Below are positions 10,893 through 20,714 of a stretch of 64,000 bases of DNA, in pieces (positions within the stretch are counted from its first letter, which is position 1; every line of letters begins with the position of its first letter). The DNA is taken from assembly GCF_030269925.1 (NCBI RefSeq), contig NC_085135.1, forward strand, positions 4,092,753 through 4,156,752. Reading direction: 5' to 3'. The DNA comes from Bombyx mori (lineage: Eukaryota > Arthropoda > Insecta > Lepidoptera > Bombycidae). The notes below the pieces were generated by a model, which was not told the origin of the DNA, ran no database searches, and saw only the letters and a list, made by a program, of their open reading frames with translations. The position numbers were made by a program, and so were the translations under genes.

Positions 10893-13017
10893 ATGAAAAT
10901 AAGGAAAAGAAAAAGGGCTATATCGGCGATCCCCTATTCCACATTTAATGTGGATTTCAGCAATGTCAGGGGCCTACCTAGACGCCGTACACCACCACCT
11001 TGAGACGGCGCAGCCTGCCCTACTGTTTCTGACGGAGACACAGATATCTGCTCCGGATGATACCTCTTACCTTGATTACCCCGGCTACGTATTGGAGCAC
11101 AACTTCCTGCGTAAAGCCGGGGTGTGTGTATTCGTCCGGGCTGATGTCTGTTGTCGCCGTCTACGAGGCCTCGAACAACGGGACCTGTCCCTCTTGTGGC
11201 TGCGCGTAGATCACGGGGGTTGTACCCGAGTCTACGCGTGCCTGTACAGGTCCCACAGCAGTGATGCAGGTGCAGCTCTGATAGAGCATGTGCAAGAGGG
11301 GACTAACCGCGTGCTTGAGCAGTACCCATCTGCGGAGGTGGTGGTTCTTGGAGACTTTAACGCTCACCACCAAGAGTGGTTGGGGTCCAGAACCACTGAC
11401 CTCCCGGGTCGGACTGCCTACGTTTTGCCTTGGCCTACGGCTTCTCCCAGCTGGTGACACAGCCCACCCGTGTCCCAGATATCGAGGGGCACGAGCCTTC
11501 TCTGTTGGACCTTCTGCTGACCACGGATCCGGCCGGATACAGTGTGGTGGTCGCCGCTCCGCTTGGATCGTCTGGTCACTATCTTATCCGTGCTGCCGTA
11601 CCACTCTCTCGTCCTGGTCGTCGAACGACGACCGGGTATCGAAAAGCTTGGCGGTATATGTCAGCAGATTGGGATGGATTGCGTGAATTTTACGCATCCT
11701 ACCCATGGGGGCGGTTCTGCTTTTCCTCTGCTGATCCTGACGTCTGTGCGGACCGTCTTAAAGACGTGGTGCTCCAGGGGATGGAATTGTTTATTCCCTC
11801 TTCTGAAGTGCCCGTTGGGGGTCGCAACAGACCCTGGTATAACAATACCAGCAGGGATGCTGCACACCTCAAGCGGTCCGCATACGTGGCATGGGATGAT
11901 GCCAGGAGGCGTCGGGATCCTAACATCTCACAGGAAAGGCGGAAATATAACGCCGCTTCCAGGTCCTACAAGAAGGTAATTGCCAAAGAGAAGTCGGAGC
12001 ACGTTGCTAGAGTTGGCGAGCGACTAAAGAGCTATCCCTCTGGGAGCCGTGCTTTTTGGTCGCTCGCCAAAGCTGCAGAAGGAAACTTTTGCAGGTCTAG
12101 TCTCCCACCACTGCGCAAGTCCGATTACACTCTGGCCCACAGTGCGAAAGAGAAGGCTGACCTTCTGGTCAAACTCTTCGCCTCGAACTCGACTGTGGAC
12201 GACAGGGGTGCCACACCACCGAACATCCCCCGGTGTGATAGCTCCCTGCCGGAAATCTGCTTCACACAGTGTGCAGTCAGGCGGGAGCTCCGACTCCTGG
12301 ACGTCCATAAGTCGAGTGGGCCAGACGGCATCCCCGCAGTGGTTCTGAAAAAGTGCGCCCCTGAGCTGACGCTTGCGCTAACGCGTTTGTATCACCTCTC
12401 TTATTGCACTAACAGGGTTCCGTCTTCATGGAAGACCGCCCACGTCCACCCTATCCCCAAGAAGGGTGACCGGTCGGACCCATCGAGCTATAGGCCTATC
12501 GCGATAACTTCCTTGCTTTCCAAGGTGATGGAGCGAATAATAAATACACAACTCCTGAAATATCTTGAAGATCGCCAGCTGATCAGTGACCGACAGTACG
12601 GTTTCCGTCACGGTCGTTCAGCTGGCGATGTTCTTGTATACCTTACTCACAGGTGGGCTGAAGCCTTGGAGAGCAAGGGCAAGGCTCTTGCTGTGAGCCT
12701 TGATATCGCGAAGGCCTTCGACAGGGTCTGGCATAGAGCGCTTCTGTCGAAGCTACCATCTTACGGAATCCCCGAGGGTCTCTGCAAGTAGGTCGCTAGC
12801 TTTCTGGCGGAGCATCACGGTCGTTGTAGACGGTGCATCACGGTCGTTGTAGACGGTGACTGTTCTGATACCATGACCATTAATGCTGGTGTTCCACAAG
12901 GCTCGGTGCTCTCCCCCACGCTTTTCATCCTGTATATCAATGACATGCTGTCTATTGATGGCATGCATTGCTATGCGGATGATAGCACGGGGGATGCGCG
13001 ATATATCGGCCATCAGA
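10893..13017 (+). pseudogene. Element B endonuclease/RT (Jockey/CR1 group), frameshifted and truncated
   Basis: The frame starting near 10893 runs into the endonuclease start (FNVDFSNVRGL), then shifts near 10970 to LFLTETQIS and VVLGDFNAHH. It shifts again near 11430 to YGFSQLVTQPTRVPDIEG. RT blocks follow: SSGPDGIPAVVLK, NYRPI-like SSYRPIAITSLL, YGFRHGRSAGD, SLDIAKAFDRVWH. A stop after GIPEGLCK is followed by a 23-bp tandem duplication (about 12815-12862). RT then resumes with GVPQGSVLSPTLF and CYADDST before the element is cut at about 13017. Several hits plus 3' loss make it inactive. Confidence 0.88.
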
Positions 13018-13044
13018 GTCGGATACTGATTACATAGGTGTGAC

Positions 13045-13209
13045 ATGTTAAAGAATGAATGTTTGTTAAAGTCTAGGTTAGTTAAGGTACTGACATCTCT
13101 GTGCGATGATGATATTGTATCATCTGACTCGGATTCTGAGCAACAACAGAGTTTTGTCAGTCCAGCTATATCTCGGACTGGAGGGTATTCTGTGTGTTCC
13201 CGTTTCTAA
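13045..13209 (+). CDS. Small hypothetical ORF, 55 codons
   Basis: ATG to TAA, with an acidic middle (DDDIVSSDSDSEQQQ) and no domain that I recognise. It lies between the truncated B element and the Helitron end, so it is probably a fragment of an older element rather than a working gene. No promoter or partner ORF was found. Confidence 0.25.
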   Translation: MLKNECLLKSRLVKVLTSLCDDDIVSSDSDSEQQQSFVSPAISRTGGYSVCSRF

Positions 13210-13377
13210 CATTATTCTTGACAGAAACATTAATTTAAATTTATTTAATACTAGCTGTGCCCGCGACTCCGTCCGCGTGGAATAGCGACTTTGGGCATCA
13301 GTTTTAGGACATATATTTTGGTTTATAAGCACCATTATTTAGCTATTTAGAATAATCTAATTTAAAGTAATGTTTCT

Positions 13378-13520
13378 CTATACACGACATAGACGTATAG
13401 CCACTTTGATCAAAGCATACAGGTTGCTAGGATTGCTAACATGTGACAGAGCTACATAACCGTGTGACCAAGTTGACTGTATGAAAAGCAGTTAACACTT
13501 ATATCTACACCCACAACTTT
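13378..13520 (-). pseudogene. Helitron (PIF1-like) helicase C-terminus remnant
   Basis: The minus-strand translation gives VNCFSYSQL and, after a frameshift, SHVSNPSNLYALIKVAI followed by a stop. These match the end of PIF1/Helitron helicases, where a CFSHGQLYVACSRV-like block precedes the C-terminus. The stretch lies immediately before the Helitron 3' hairpin, as expected for the last coding part. At least one frameshift and substitutions in the block show decay. Confidence 0.6.
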
Positions 13521-13579
13521 TAGCGTCTGGCCTTGGGCTCTATTTATTATCATCACGAAGCATAGGCTCACTGGAAACG

Positions 13580-13900
13580 CAATCGGTAGTGAGTTGTGCT
13601 TCCCGTTCTTCTAGTGTCTCCCGAGACCGGGCAAGCTTTTGCTATCCGAACCCTCTGAGAGTTCAGACGGATTTCCCTATCAGTAAAGGTCTCAGACTCA
13701 AGCGATAGTGCATGAGCCTCGCAATCGGCAGAGAGACGTGCTTCTCGTTCTTCAAGTATCTCCTGAGATCAGGTAATTGCTGTCCGAGCCCTCTGAAAGC
13801 TCAGACGGATTTCCCTATTAGTAAAGGTCTCAGACTCAAGCGATAGTGTATAAGATTCACGATCGATGGACAAGCTTGCGTCACGCTCTTCCCTGTTCAC
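13580..13900 (-). pseudogene. STPR-like 23-aa repeat region of a Helitron protein
   Basis: Two imperfect DNA units with a period of about 142 bp (about 47 codons, i.e. two 23-aa repeats) plus a partial third. Minus-strand translation repeats the pattern SLESETFT(N/D)REIRL and QRVRIAK or QRARTAI. This is the layout of the score-and-three peptide repeat (STPR) known in FMBP-1 and in arthropod Helitron-associated proteins. An internal stop separates the units. The fragment is cut by C1 at 13902. Confidence 0.55.
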
Positions 13901-14600
13901 CCTTTTTTTTTTTTTTTTTTTTTTTCGGGTAGAGGGCCGAACCTCCTACGAGGTCCCCGCGCAAAAGGGGCGCGCGGGGTATGTGAGACTCAACGATCTG
14001 CATGGTGTTGTGAACAGACCGCGGGCCCAAGGATTTTAGGACCCACCCACTAAACGACTCCCCTGCACTCTTACACCCAACGTCCGATCCCCTCTGAGGT
14101 CAGAACCCGGATGAGGTAGGGGGGCTACCGCGGTCAACACTACAACCAGACGGCGCGGCTCACCCCAAGGACGCCCAGCCGACGGAGCCTTCGAGGCGAA
14201 TCGAAGGCTCTGAAACGTCGGCCGTTTCGGTACGGCAGCCCGTCGGGCCGCCCAGACGGTGCCGCTGGTGTCCCGGAATACCCCGCTGGACCAGAACCAG
14301 CCTGCCGGGTCGGGACGCGATACACCGTCGACCGGTCGCTCTAATCACTCCACGGCAGCGCGCTAGAGTGCTGGTAGCGCGCCGCGCGGCCTCACCCCCT
14401 CAGGTTGCCCCTTGACCTTCACCGGGGGGAGGCCGCTACCTACAGGGGCCGGGACGTACGGGCGTATTCCCGCCTCCGGCCCCCGGCTCGACGGCGACGG
14501 ATCGGTGCGGAAAGGGAAGAGCTCTCCCTCTCTCGTTCCGCCGCCTCCTTCTGCGAGATGGTGGACTCGCAGAAGACGGTGCGGTATCCTCGGATGGCCC

Positions 14601-15636
14601 TTTTTTTTTTTTTTTTTTCGGGCCGGGGGCCGAGCCTCCTACGAGGTCCCCGCGCATACGGGGCGCGCGGGGTATGTGAGACTCAACGATCTGCAGGTGT
14701 TGAAAGCAGATCGCGGGCCCAAGGATTTTAGGGCCCACCCACTAAACGACTCCCCTGCACTCTTACACCCGACGTCCGATCCTCTCCGAGGTCAGAACCC
14801 TGATGAGGTAGGGGGGTTACCGCGGTCAACACTACAACCAGACGGCACGGCTCACCCCAAGGACGCCCAGCCGACGGAGCCTTCGAGGCGAATCGAAGGC
14901 TCTGAAACGTCGGCCGTCTCGGTACGGCAGACCGTCAGGCCGCCCAGACAGTGCCGCTGGTGTCCCGGAATACCCCGCTGGACCAGAACCAGCCTGCCGG
15001 GTCGGGACGCGATACACCGCCAACCGGTCGCTCTTTCGTAACTCCTTGGCAGCGCGCTAGAGTGCTGGTAGCGCGCCGCGCGGCCTCTACCCCCTCAGGT
15101 CGACCCTTGACCTTCACCGGGGGGAAGCCGCCATCTACAGGGGCCGGAGTCGGGCAAAGGCCCTTCTCCGGCCCCCGGCTCGGCGGCGACGGATAGGTGC
15201 GGAGAGGGATGAGCTCTCCCTCTCTCGTTCCGCCGCCTCCTTCTGCGAGATGGTGTACTCGCAGAAGTCGAGCATCGCCTTCCAGGACTCATCGCTGCCG
15301 AGCATCGTAGCCACGACGGCCAGCAGCGATAAGTCCGGTCCTATTTGCGAGACAAGGACACGGCGTTGCTCCAGCCATGCGGGGCAATATGCGAGCGTAT
15401 GCTCGACCGTGTCCTCGTCGCAGTCACAGTGATGACACTCCATCGTCGGTTCCCTCCGGGCGATGCGATGCAGGTACCAGCCAAAACACCCATGGCCGGT
15501 AAGCATCTGCGTCAATCGGAAGGTGAGACGCCCTTGGTCACGGTTCGCCCATTCCGCGAGGACCGGGCGCACCGCCTCGACGGTCCGGAGACCGGCCGAC
15601 GGGTTCGCCAAGCGGCGAGACCACGCCTCCAGCACA
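14601..15636 (-). mobile_element. Family C copy C2, minus, inserted into C1
   Basis: 5'-truncated non-LTR copy with its poly-A as T on the plus strand at 14601-14617. Both sides carry atcctcggatggccct (14586-14601 and 15637-15652), a 16-bp target duplication that lies in family C's own coding sequence (A-I-R-G-Y). It is therefore a C element inserted into another C element. It keeps the C-terminal quarter of ORF2 and the 3' UTR. Confidence 0.88.
15135..15635 (-). CDS. Family C ORF2 C-terminal fragment with CCHC finger (C2)
   Basis: Open frame aligning with the end of the C3 ORF2, starting at the truncation (LEAWSRRLANPSAG). It carries the R1-clade C-terminal CCHC finger (CHHCDCDEDTVEH...C), then the conserved MLGSDESWKAMLDFCE segment and the charged tail. 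The finger is thought to bind nucleic acid during target-primed reverse transcription. No RT or endonuclease domain remains, so the fragment cannot act alone. Confidence 0.8.
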   Translation of the reverse strand: MLEAWSRRLANPSAGLRTVEAVRPVLAEWANRDQGRLTFRLTQMLTGHGCFGWYLHRIARREPTMECHHCDCDEDTVEHTLAYCPAWLEQRRVLVSQIGPDLSLLAVVATMLGSDESWKAMLDFCEYTISQKEAAERERESSSLSAPIRRRRAGGRRRAFARLRPL

Positions 15637-16494
15637 ATCCTCGGATGGCCCTGACCGGCCAGAAGAAGAGAGACCGAGTCACTTCTGTTGCACCTGTTGT
15701 TTACGAGTGGAACGACACGGCCGGCGCACCTGGCTTGTGTGAGTCACTCCTATTGCACGTGCTATATAACATAAATATCGTTAACGCCGTCATATATATC
15801 TCTCTCTCTCTCTCAAAATATGTAATGGCGGAATATAACGTGTAATGTGTGTGTCCCTAAAATAAAACTCGTTAATAATATTGCGTATTGCTTTCAATTA
15901 AAATGTCCTTCAGGAAGCCTATTCAAAACAAACAAACAAACCTTTCCTCTTTATAATATTAATATAGAAGTATAAATTACTTTATTCTATCGTAAATAGT
16001 TTTCGCAAGGCATGCGATGTAAAGAATATTTTACGTGACTTTTTTACACCTTTGGTTACATTATTGGAGTTTTAGTAAGGATCCCTAACTTTTTTCAGAA
16101 AATAAGATAGCCTATGTCACTCGGAAATACTGTAGCTCCTAAACAGTGAAAGAATTTTTCAAATCGGTTCAGTAGTTTGGAAGCCTATTCGAAGCAAACA
16201 AACAAACAAAGAAATCTTTCCTCTTTATAATATTAGTATAGATTACTTTATTCTATCGTAAATAGTTTTCGCAAGACATGCGATGTAAAGAATATTTTAG
16301 GTGATTTTTTTACACCTTGGGTTACATTATTGGAGTTTTAATAAGGATCCCTAACTTTTTTCAAAAAATTTTATAGCCTATGTCACTCGGAAATACTGTA
16401 GCTCCTAAACAGTGAAAGAATTTTTCAAATCGGTTCAGTAGCTTGGAAGCCTATTCGAAGCAAACAAACAAACAAATCTTTCCTCTTTATAATA

Positions 16495-17794
16495 CCTAGT
16501 CAGGTCATAAGTATTGTCACAAATTTTTTCTTTTAAAATGCTGGCCACAAAAAACTTTATTGAAAGCGAATTTCGAATTGTTCATGAAAATAAAAATGTA
16601 TACTTTTAGAATTTTACTCATTTTTTAATATGGAGTGGACGCTTAAAGAAGACCGTGTTGCAGTTATTGCGTTGCATCGTTGCGGTTACGCGCCAATTCA
16701 AATTTTTAACATACTGAAAAATTTGAATATAACCAAAAGATTCGTTTATCGTACCATCAAACGATACAATGAAGACTCTAGTGTAGATGACAGGTCAAGA
16801 AGTGGTCGCCCTCGGTCTGTTAGGACTCCAGTAGTGATAAAAGCTGTGAAGGCGCGAATTCAAAGAAATCCCAAACGTAAGCAGAAGCTGTTGGCCCTTC
16901 AGATGGGGTTAAGCAGAACCACGGTGAAAAGGGTGTTAAATGAAGACTTAGGGCTTCGGGCATATCGAAGAAAAACAGGACATCGTTTGAATGCTCGTCT
17001 AATGGACCTGAGACTGAAGAGATGCCGCGCTTTGTTGAAGCGGTACGCGGGAAAAAAATATCGGGAAATTATTTTTTCGGATGAAAAAATTTTTACCGTA
17101 GAAGAGAGCTACAACAAACAAAATGATAAGGTGTACGCACACAGTAGTGAAGAAGCAAGCAACCCTATTCCGCGTGTCCAACGAGGTCATTTTCCATCCT
17201 CGCTCATGGTATGGTTGGGAGTTTCTTATTGGGGCTTAACAGAGGTACATTTTTGTGAGAAAGGTGTAAAAACGAATGCAGTTGTGTATCAAAATACAGT
17301 CCTGACGAACCTTGTGGAACCTGTTTCTCATACCATGTTCAATAACAGGCACTGGGTATTCCAACAAGATTCGGCGCCAGCTCATAGAGCGAAGAGCACA
17401 CAAGACTGGCTGGCGACGCGTGAAATCGACTTCATCCGGCACGAAGACTGGCCCTCCTCCAGTCCAGATTTGAATCCGTTAGATTACAAAATATGGCAAC
17501 ACTTGGAGGAAAAGGCGTGCTCAAAGACTCATCCCAATTTGGAGTCACTCAAGACATCTTTGATTATGGCAGCCGCCGATATTGACATGGACCTCGTTCG
17601 TGCTGCGATAGACGACTGGCCGCGCAGATTGAAGGCCTGTATTCAAAATCACGGAGGTCATTTTGAATAAACTTAGTGTCATAAGAATCTATGTTTTGTT
17701 AAGTTCATTTTGGTATATGAATGGTTACATAATGAATAAACTTGTTTCAATTATTTTACATTAAACATGTGACAGAATTTATGACCTGACTAGG
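16495..17794 (+). mobile_element. Intact maT-type (DD37D) mariner, 1300 bp
   Basis: Terminal inverted repeats start cctagtcaggtcataa and match at 24 of 27 positions. The element is flanked by TA on both sides (16493-16494 and 17795-17796). Removing element plus one TA rejoins the Helitron repeat ctttataatattagtata, giving the empty site directly. It contains one uninterrupted transposase ORF. The structure is complete, so it may be functional. Confidence 0.93.
16630..17670 (+). CDS. mariner/maT transposase (DD37D), 346 aa
   Basis: Cut-and-paste transposase of the Tc1/mariner superfamily. The N-terminal 110 residues hold two helix-turn-helix units (VAVIALHRCGYAPIQIF; KQKLLALQMGLSRTTVKRVL). 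A GRPR-like motif lies between them. The catalytic triad is D151 (FSDEK), D247 (QQDSAPAH) and D285 (SPDLNPLDY), with 37 residues between the last two, the maT signature. The length fits the family and no stop or frameshift is seen. The ORF is centred between near-perfect inverted repeats. A lysine-rich RNPKRKQK stretch could serve as a nuclear signal. Confidence 0.93.
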   Translation: MEWTLKEDRVAVIALHRCGYAPIQIFNILKNLNITKRFVYRTIKRYNEDSSVDDRSRSGRPRSVRTPVVIKAVKARIQRNPKRKQKLLALQMGLSRTTVKRVLNEDLGLRAYRRKTGHRLNARLMDLRLKRCRALLKRYAGKKYREIIFSDEKIFTVEESYNKQNDKVYAHSSEEASNPIPRVQRGHFPSSLMVWLGVSYWGLTEVHFCEKGVKTNAVVYQNTVLTNLVEPVSHTMFNNRHWVFQQDSAPAHRAKSTQDWLATREIDFIRHEDWPSSSPDLNPLDYKIWQHLEEKACSKTHPNLESLKTSLIMAAADIDMDLVRAAIDDWPRRLKACIQNHGGHFE

Positions 17795-17960
17795 TATTAG
17801 TATAAGTAGATTACTTTATTCTATCATCAATAGTTTTCGCAGGGCACGTGATGTAAAGAATATTTTAGGTGATTTTCTTACACCTTGGGTTACATTATTG
17901 GAGTTTTAGTAAGGATCCCTAACTTTTTTCAAAAAATATTATAGCCTATGTCACTCGGAA

Positions 17961-20714
17961 GCTTGCGTGCGGTGGAACGGGGAATCTCATGTGGACGTGA
18001 CGTTCGCGTCCCCGTCCGCCGTGCGCCGCACCCGCGGCTGGCGCGTACTCGAGGGGGCGGAGACGCTCTCGGACCACCGGTACGTCCGATTTGAGCTCTT
18101 CGCCTCCTCCTTGTCGTCGTCGTCAGCCGCGGGCGCCCGCGGTGAGGAGGAGCTCCCGCAAGGTGCGCCCCGTTCGTTCCCCAGGTGGGCCTTGAAACGA
18201 ATGAACAAGGAGTTGCTGATGGAGGCGGCCGCTGTTGCTGCGTGGGCGCCAAAACCCGCGCGGCTCGCGGACGTGGATGCGGAGGTCGACTGGTTCCGGG
18301 GCACCATGGCAAACATCTGTGATGCCGCCATGCCCCGGGTCGGCCCCCGAGCACCACGTGGGGGTGCGTTCTGGTGGTCGCCCGAGATCGCAAGACTCCG
18401 CGAGGAGTGCGTGAGGGCGCGCCGCCGGAGCGCACGCCACCGCCGCCGCCGTCGTCGCGACGCTACGTTCGCGGAGACGGCGGCCCGGCTGCACGCTGAC
18501 TGTCGTCAAAAACAGACGGCGCTGCAGCTGGCCATCGGCGAGGCCAAGAAGCAGAGCATGAAGACTCTCCTGGAGTCGCTCGACGAAGATCCCTGGGGGC
18601 GCCCATACAAGATGGTTCGCAGGAAACTGCAGCCGTGGGCGCTCCCGGTGACCGAGCGGCTCCAGCCTCGGCAGCTGCGGGAAATTGTTGCGGCACTCTT
18701 CCCGCCGGCAGCGGGGGGAGACTTTGAGCCCCCCCAGATGGACGCCACGTGGGGCACGCCTCCGCGTCGCCCCAGCGTTCCCGCTGCCGAGGAGCCCCCT
18801 CCCCCTATCACGGGGGCGGAGATCCATGCGGCCGTGTCCAAAATGAGAGCGAAGGACACGGCCCCTGGCCGTGACGGCGTTCACGGCCGGGTCTGGAGCT
18901 TGGCCTTCGAGGCCCTAGGGGACCGGCTCGGGGGGCTTTTCGAAGCGTGCCTCGAGTCGGGACGGTTCCCGTCGAAATGGAAGACGGGCAGACTGGTCCT
19001 TCTGCGGAAGGACGGGCGCCCCGCGGACTCACCCGCGGGCTATCGCCCCATCGTGTTGCTGGACGAAGCGGGCAAGATGCTCGAGAGAATCGTCGCGGCC
19101 CGCATCGTTCAGCACCTGACCGAGACGGGTCCCGATCTTTCGGCGGAGCAATACGGCTTCAGGGAGGGCCGCTCGACGATCGACGCGATTCTGCGCGTGA
19201 GGGCCCTCTCCGACGAAGCCGTATCCCGGGGCGGGGTGGCGATGGCGTTATCCTTAGATGTAAGGAACGCCTTCAACACCCTGCCCTGGTCGGTGATCGC
19301 GGGGGCGCTGGAGTATCACGGCGTCCCCGCATACCTCCGCCGACTGATCGGCTCCTACCTCGAGGGCAGGTCGATCCAGTGCATCGGACACGGTGGGGCG
19401 ATGTACCGCTTCCCCGTCGAGCGCGGTGTTCCACAGGGGTCTGTCCTGGGCCCCCTGCTGTGGAACATCGGCTACGACTGGGTCCTGCGGGGCGTCATAC
19501 GGGGTCCCCTCCCCGGGCTGAGCGTAAATTGTTACGCGGACGACACGTTGGTCGTGGCTCCGGGGAGGGACTACCGGGAGTCTGCCCGTCTGGCGTGCGC
19601 AGGCGTGGCACACGTCGTCACTAGGATCCGACGGTTGGGGCTCGAGGTGGCGCTCGACAAAACCCAGGCCCTGTTATTTCACGGGCCGGGACGAGCGCCG
19701 CCTCTGGGTGCCCACCTCGTGATCGGAGGCGTCCGCGTCGGGGTCGGGGTGACCGGTCTTCGGTACCTCGGCCTCGAACTGGATGGTCGGTGGAATTTCC
19801 GCGCTCACTTTGAGAAGTTGGGCCCTCGACTGATGGCGACGGCCGGCTCTTTGAGCCGGCTGCTTCCAAACGTCGGGGGTCCCGATCAGGTGGCGCGCCG
19901 CCTCTACATGGGGGTGGTGCGGTCGATGGCACTATACGGCGCGCCCGTATGGTGCCACGCCCTGACCCGCCAGAACGTCGCCGCGCTGCGACGTCCGCAG
20001 CGCGCGATCGCGGTCAGGGCGATCCGAGGATACCGCACCGTCTCCTTCGAGGCGGCGTGCTTGCTCGCTGGGGCGCCACCCTGGGACCTGGAGGCGGAGG
20101 CGCTCGCTGCCGATTACAGGTGGCGTAGCGACCTCCGATCTAGGGGGGAAGGGCGCCCCGGCGAAGGTGTAGTTCGAGCGCGGAGGCTCCAATCTCGGCG
20201 GTCCGTGCTGGAGGCGTGGTCTCGCCGCTTGGCGGACCCGTCGGCCGGCATCCGTACCGTCGAGGCGGTCCGCCCGGTTCTCGCGGACTGGGTGGGCCGC
20301 GACCGCGGATGCCTCACCTTCCGGCTGACGCAAATGTTGACCGGCCATGGATGTTTTGGCCGGTACCTTTTCAAAATAGTCGGAAGGGAACCGACGGCGC
20401 AGTGCCACCACTGCGCGGACCGCGACGAGGAAGATACAGCGGAACACACGCTGGCGCGTTGCTCTGGGTTCGACGAGCAACGCGCCGCCCTCGTCGCGGT
20501 CATTGGAGAGGACCTCTCGCTGCCGCGCGTCGTGGCTACGATGCTCGGCAGCGACGCGTCCTGGAAGGCGATGCTCGACTTCTGCGAGTCCACCATCTCG
20601 CAGAAGGAGGCGGCGGAGCGAGAGAGGGAGAGCTCTTCCCTTTCCGCACCGATCCGTCGCCGTCGAGCCGGGGGCCGGAGGCGGGAATACGCCCGTACGT
20701 CCCGGCCCCTGTAG
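17961..20714 (+). CDS. Family C ORF2 (partial endonuclease + RT + CCHC), open
   Basis: The frame enters at the truncated endonuclease (CVRWNGESHVDVTF) and keeps the SDHRY active-site histidine segment. RT blocks follow: APGRDGVHGRVW, GYRPIVLLDEAGK, YGFREGRSTID, SLDVRNAFNTLPW, GVPQGSVLGP and the catalytic CYADDTLVV near residue 523. A C-terminal CCHC finger (CHHCADRDEEDTAEHT) is typical of the R1 clade. The methionine at 17967 is incidental; the true start is lost. Loss of the N-terminal endonuclease catalytic residues makes it inactive despite the open frame. Confidence 0.9.
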   Translation, partial: ACVRWNGESHVDVTFASPSAVRRTRGWRVLEGAETLSDHRYVRFELFASSLSSSSAAGARGEEELPQGAPRSFPRWALKRMNKELLMEAAAVAAWAPKPARLADVDAEVDWFRGTMANICDAAMPRVGPRAPRGGAFWWSPEIARLREECVRARRRSARHRRRRRRDATFAETAARLHADCRQKQTALQLAIGEAKKQSMKTLLESLDEDPWGRPYKMVRRKLQPWALPVTERLQPRQLREIVAALFPPAAGGDFEPPQMDATWGTPPRRPSVPAAEEPPPPITGAEIHAAVSKMRAKDTAPGRDGVHGRVWSLAFEALGDRLGGLFEACLESGRFPSKWKTGRLVLLRKDGRPADSPAGYRPIVLLDEAGKMLERIVAARIVQHLTETGPDLSAEQYGFREGRSTIDAILRVRALSDEAVSRGGVAMALSLDVRNAFNTLPWSVIAGALEYHGVPAYLRRLIGSYLEGRSIQCIGHGGAMYRFPVERGVPQGSVLGPLLWNIGYDWVLRGVIRGPLPGLSVNCYADDTLVVAPGRDYRESARLACAGVAHVVTRIRRLGLEVALDKTQALLFHGPGRAPPLGAHLVIGGVRVGVGVTGLRYLGLELDGRWNFRAHFEKLGPRLMATAGSLSRLLPNVGGPDQVARRLYMGVVRSMALYGAPVWCHALTRQNVAALRRPQRAIAVRAIRGYRTVSFEAACLLAGAPPWDLEAEALAADYRWRSDLRSRGEGRPGEGVVRARRLQSRRSVLEAWSRRLADPSAGIRTVEAVRPVLADWVGRDRGCLTFRLTQMLTGHGCFGRYLFKIVGREPTAQCHHCADRDEEDTAEHTLARCSGFDEQRAALVAVIGEDLSLPRVVATMLGSDASWKAMLDFCESTISQKEAAERERESSSLSAPIRRRRAGGRRREYARTSRPL

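Larger units (their letters stand above)
13903..15656 (-). mobile_element. Family C (R1 clade) copy C1, minus, with C2 nested inside
   Basis: A poly-T at 13903-13925 marks the 3' end. The 3' UTR and the last ORF2 codons (ISQKEAAERERE) follow to about 14577. At that point about 550 bp of ORF2 are missing compared with C3 (between the RGYRTV and TISQKE coding segments). The remaining C sequence (14578-14600, resumed at 15653-15656) is interrupted by C2. C1 is therefore a 5'-truncated, internally deleted copy. No clear target duplication was seen for C1. Confidence 0.75.
15930..17960 (-). repeat. Tandem Helitron 5'-end repeats, period about 266 bp
   Basis: The block attactttattctatcgtaa... recurs at 15976, 16242 and 17810. 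The last spacing is 268 bp once the 1300-bp mariner is removed. Each unit ends on the plus strand with (caaa)n-tctttcctctttataatattagtata, the reverse complement of a Helitron 5' end. The third unit is interrupted by C3 at 17961 and its remainder reappears at 21247. Units differ by only a few bases, indicating recent tandem duplication. Confidence 0.75.

Noticed and set aside
13589..13900. CRISPR-like direct repeats
   Set aside because: Only two long imperfect units, no unique spacers, eukaryotic context; better explained as STPR-coding repeats.
18123..18884. Long minus-strand ORFs (up to 253 aa) over C3 and, likewise, 58484-59520 over C4
   Set aside because: They mirror the GC-rich plus-strand ORF2; composition is Arg/Gly/Pro-rich without domains, and the same shadows recur in both copies.
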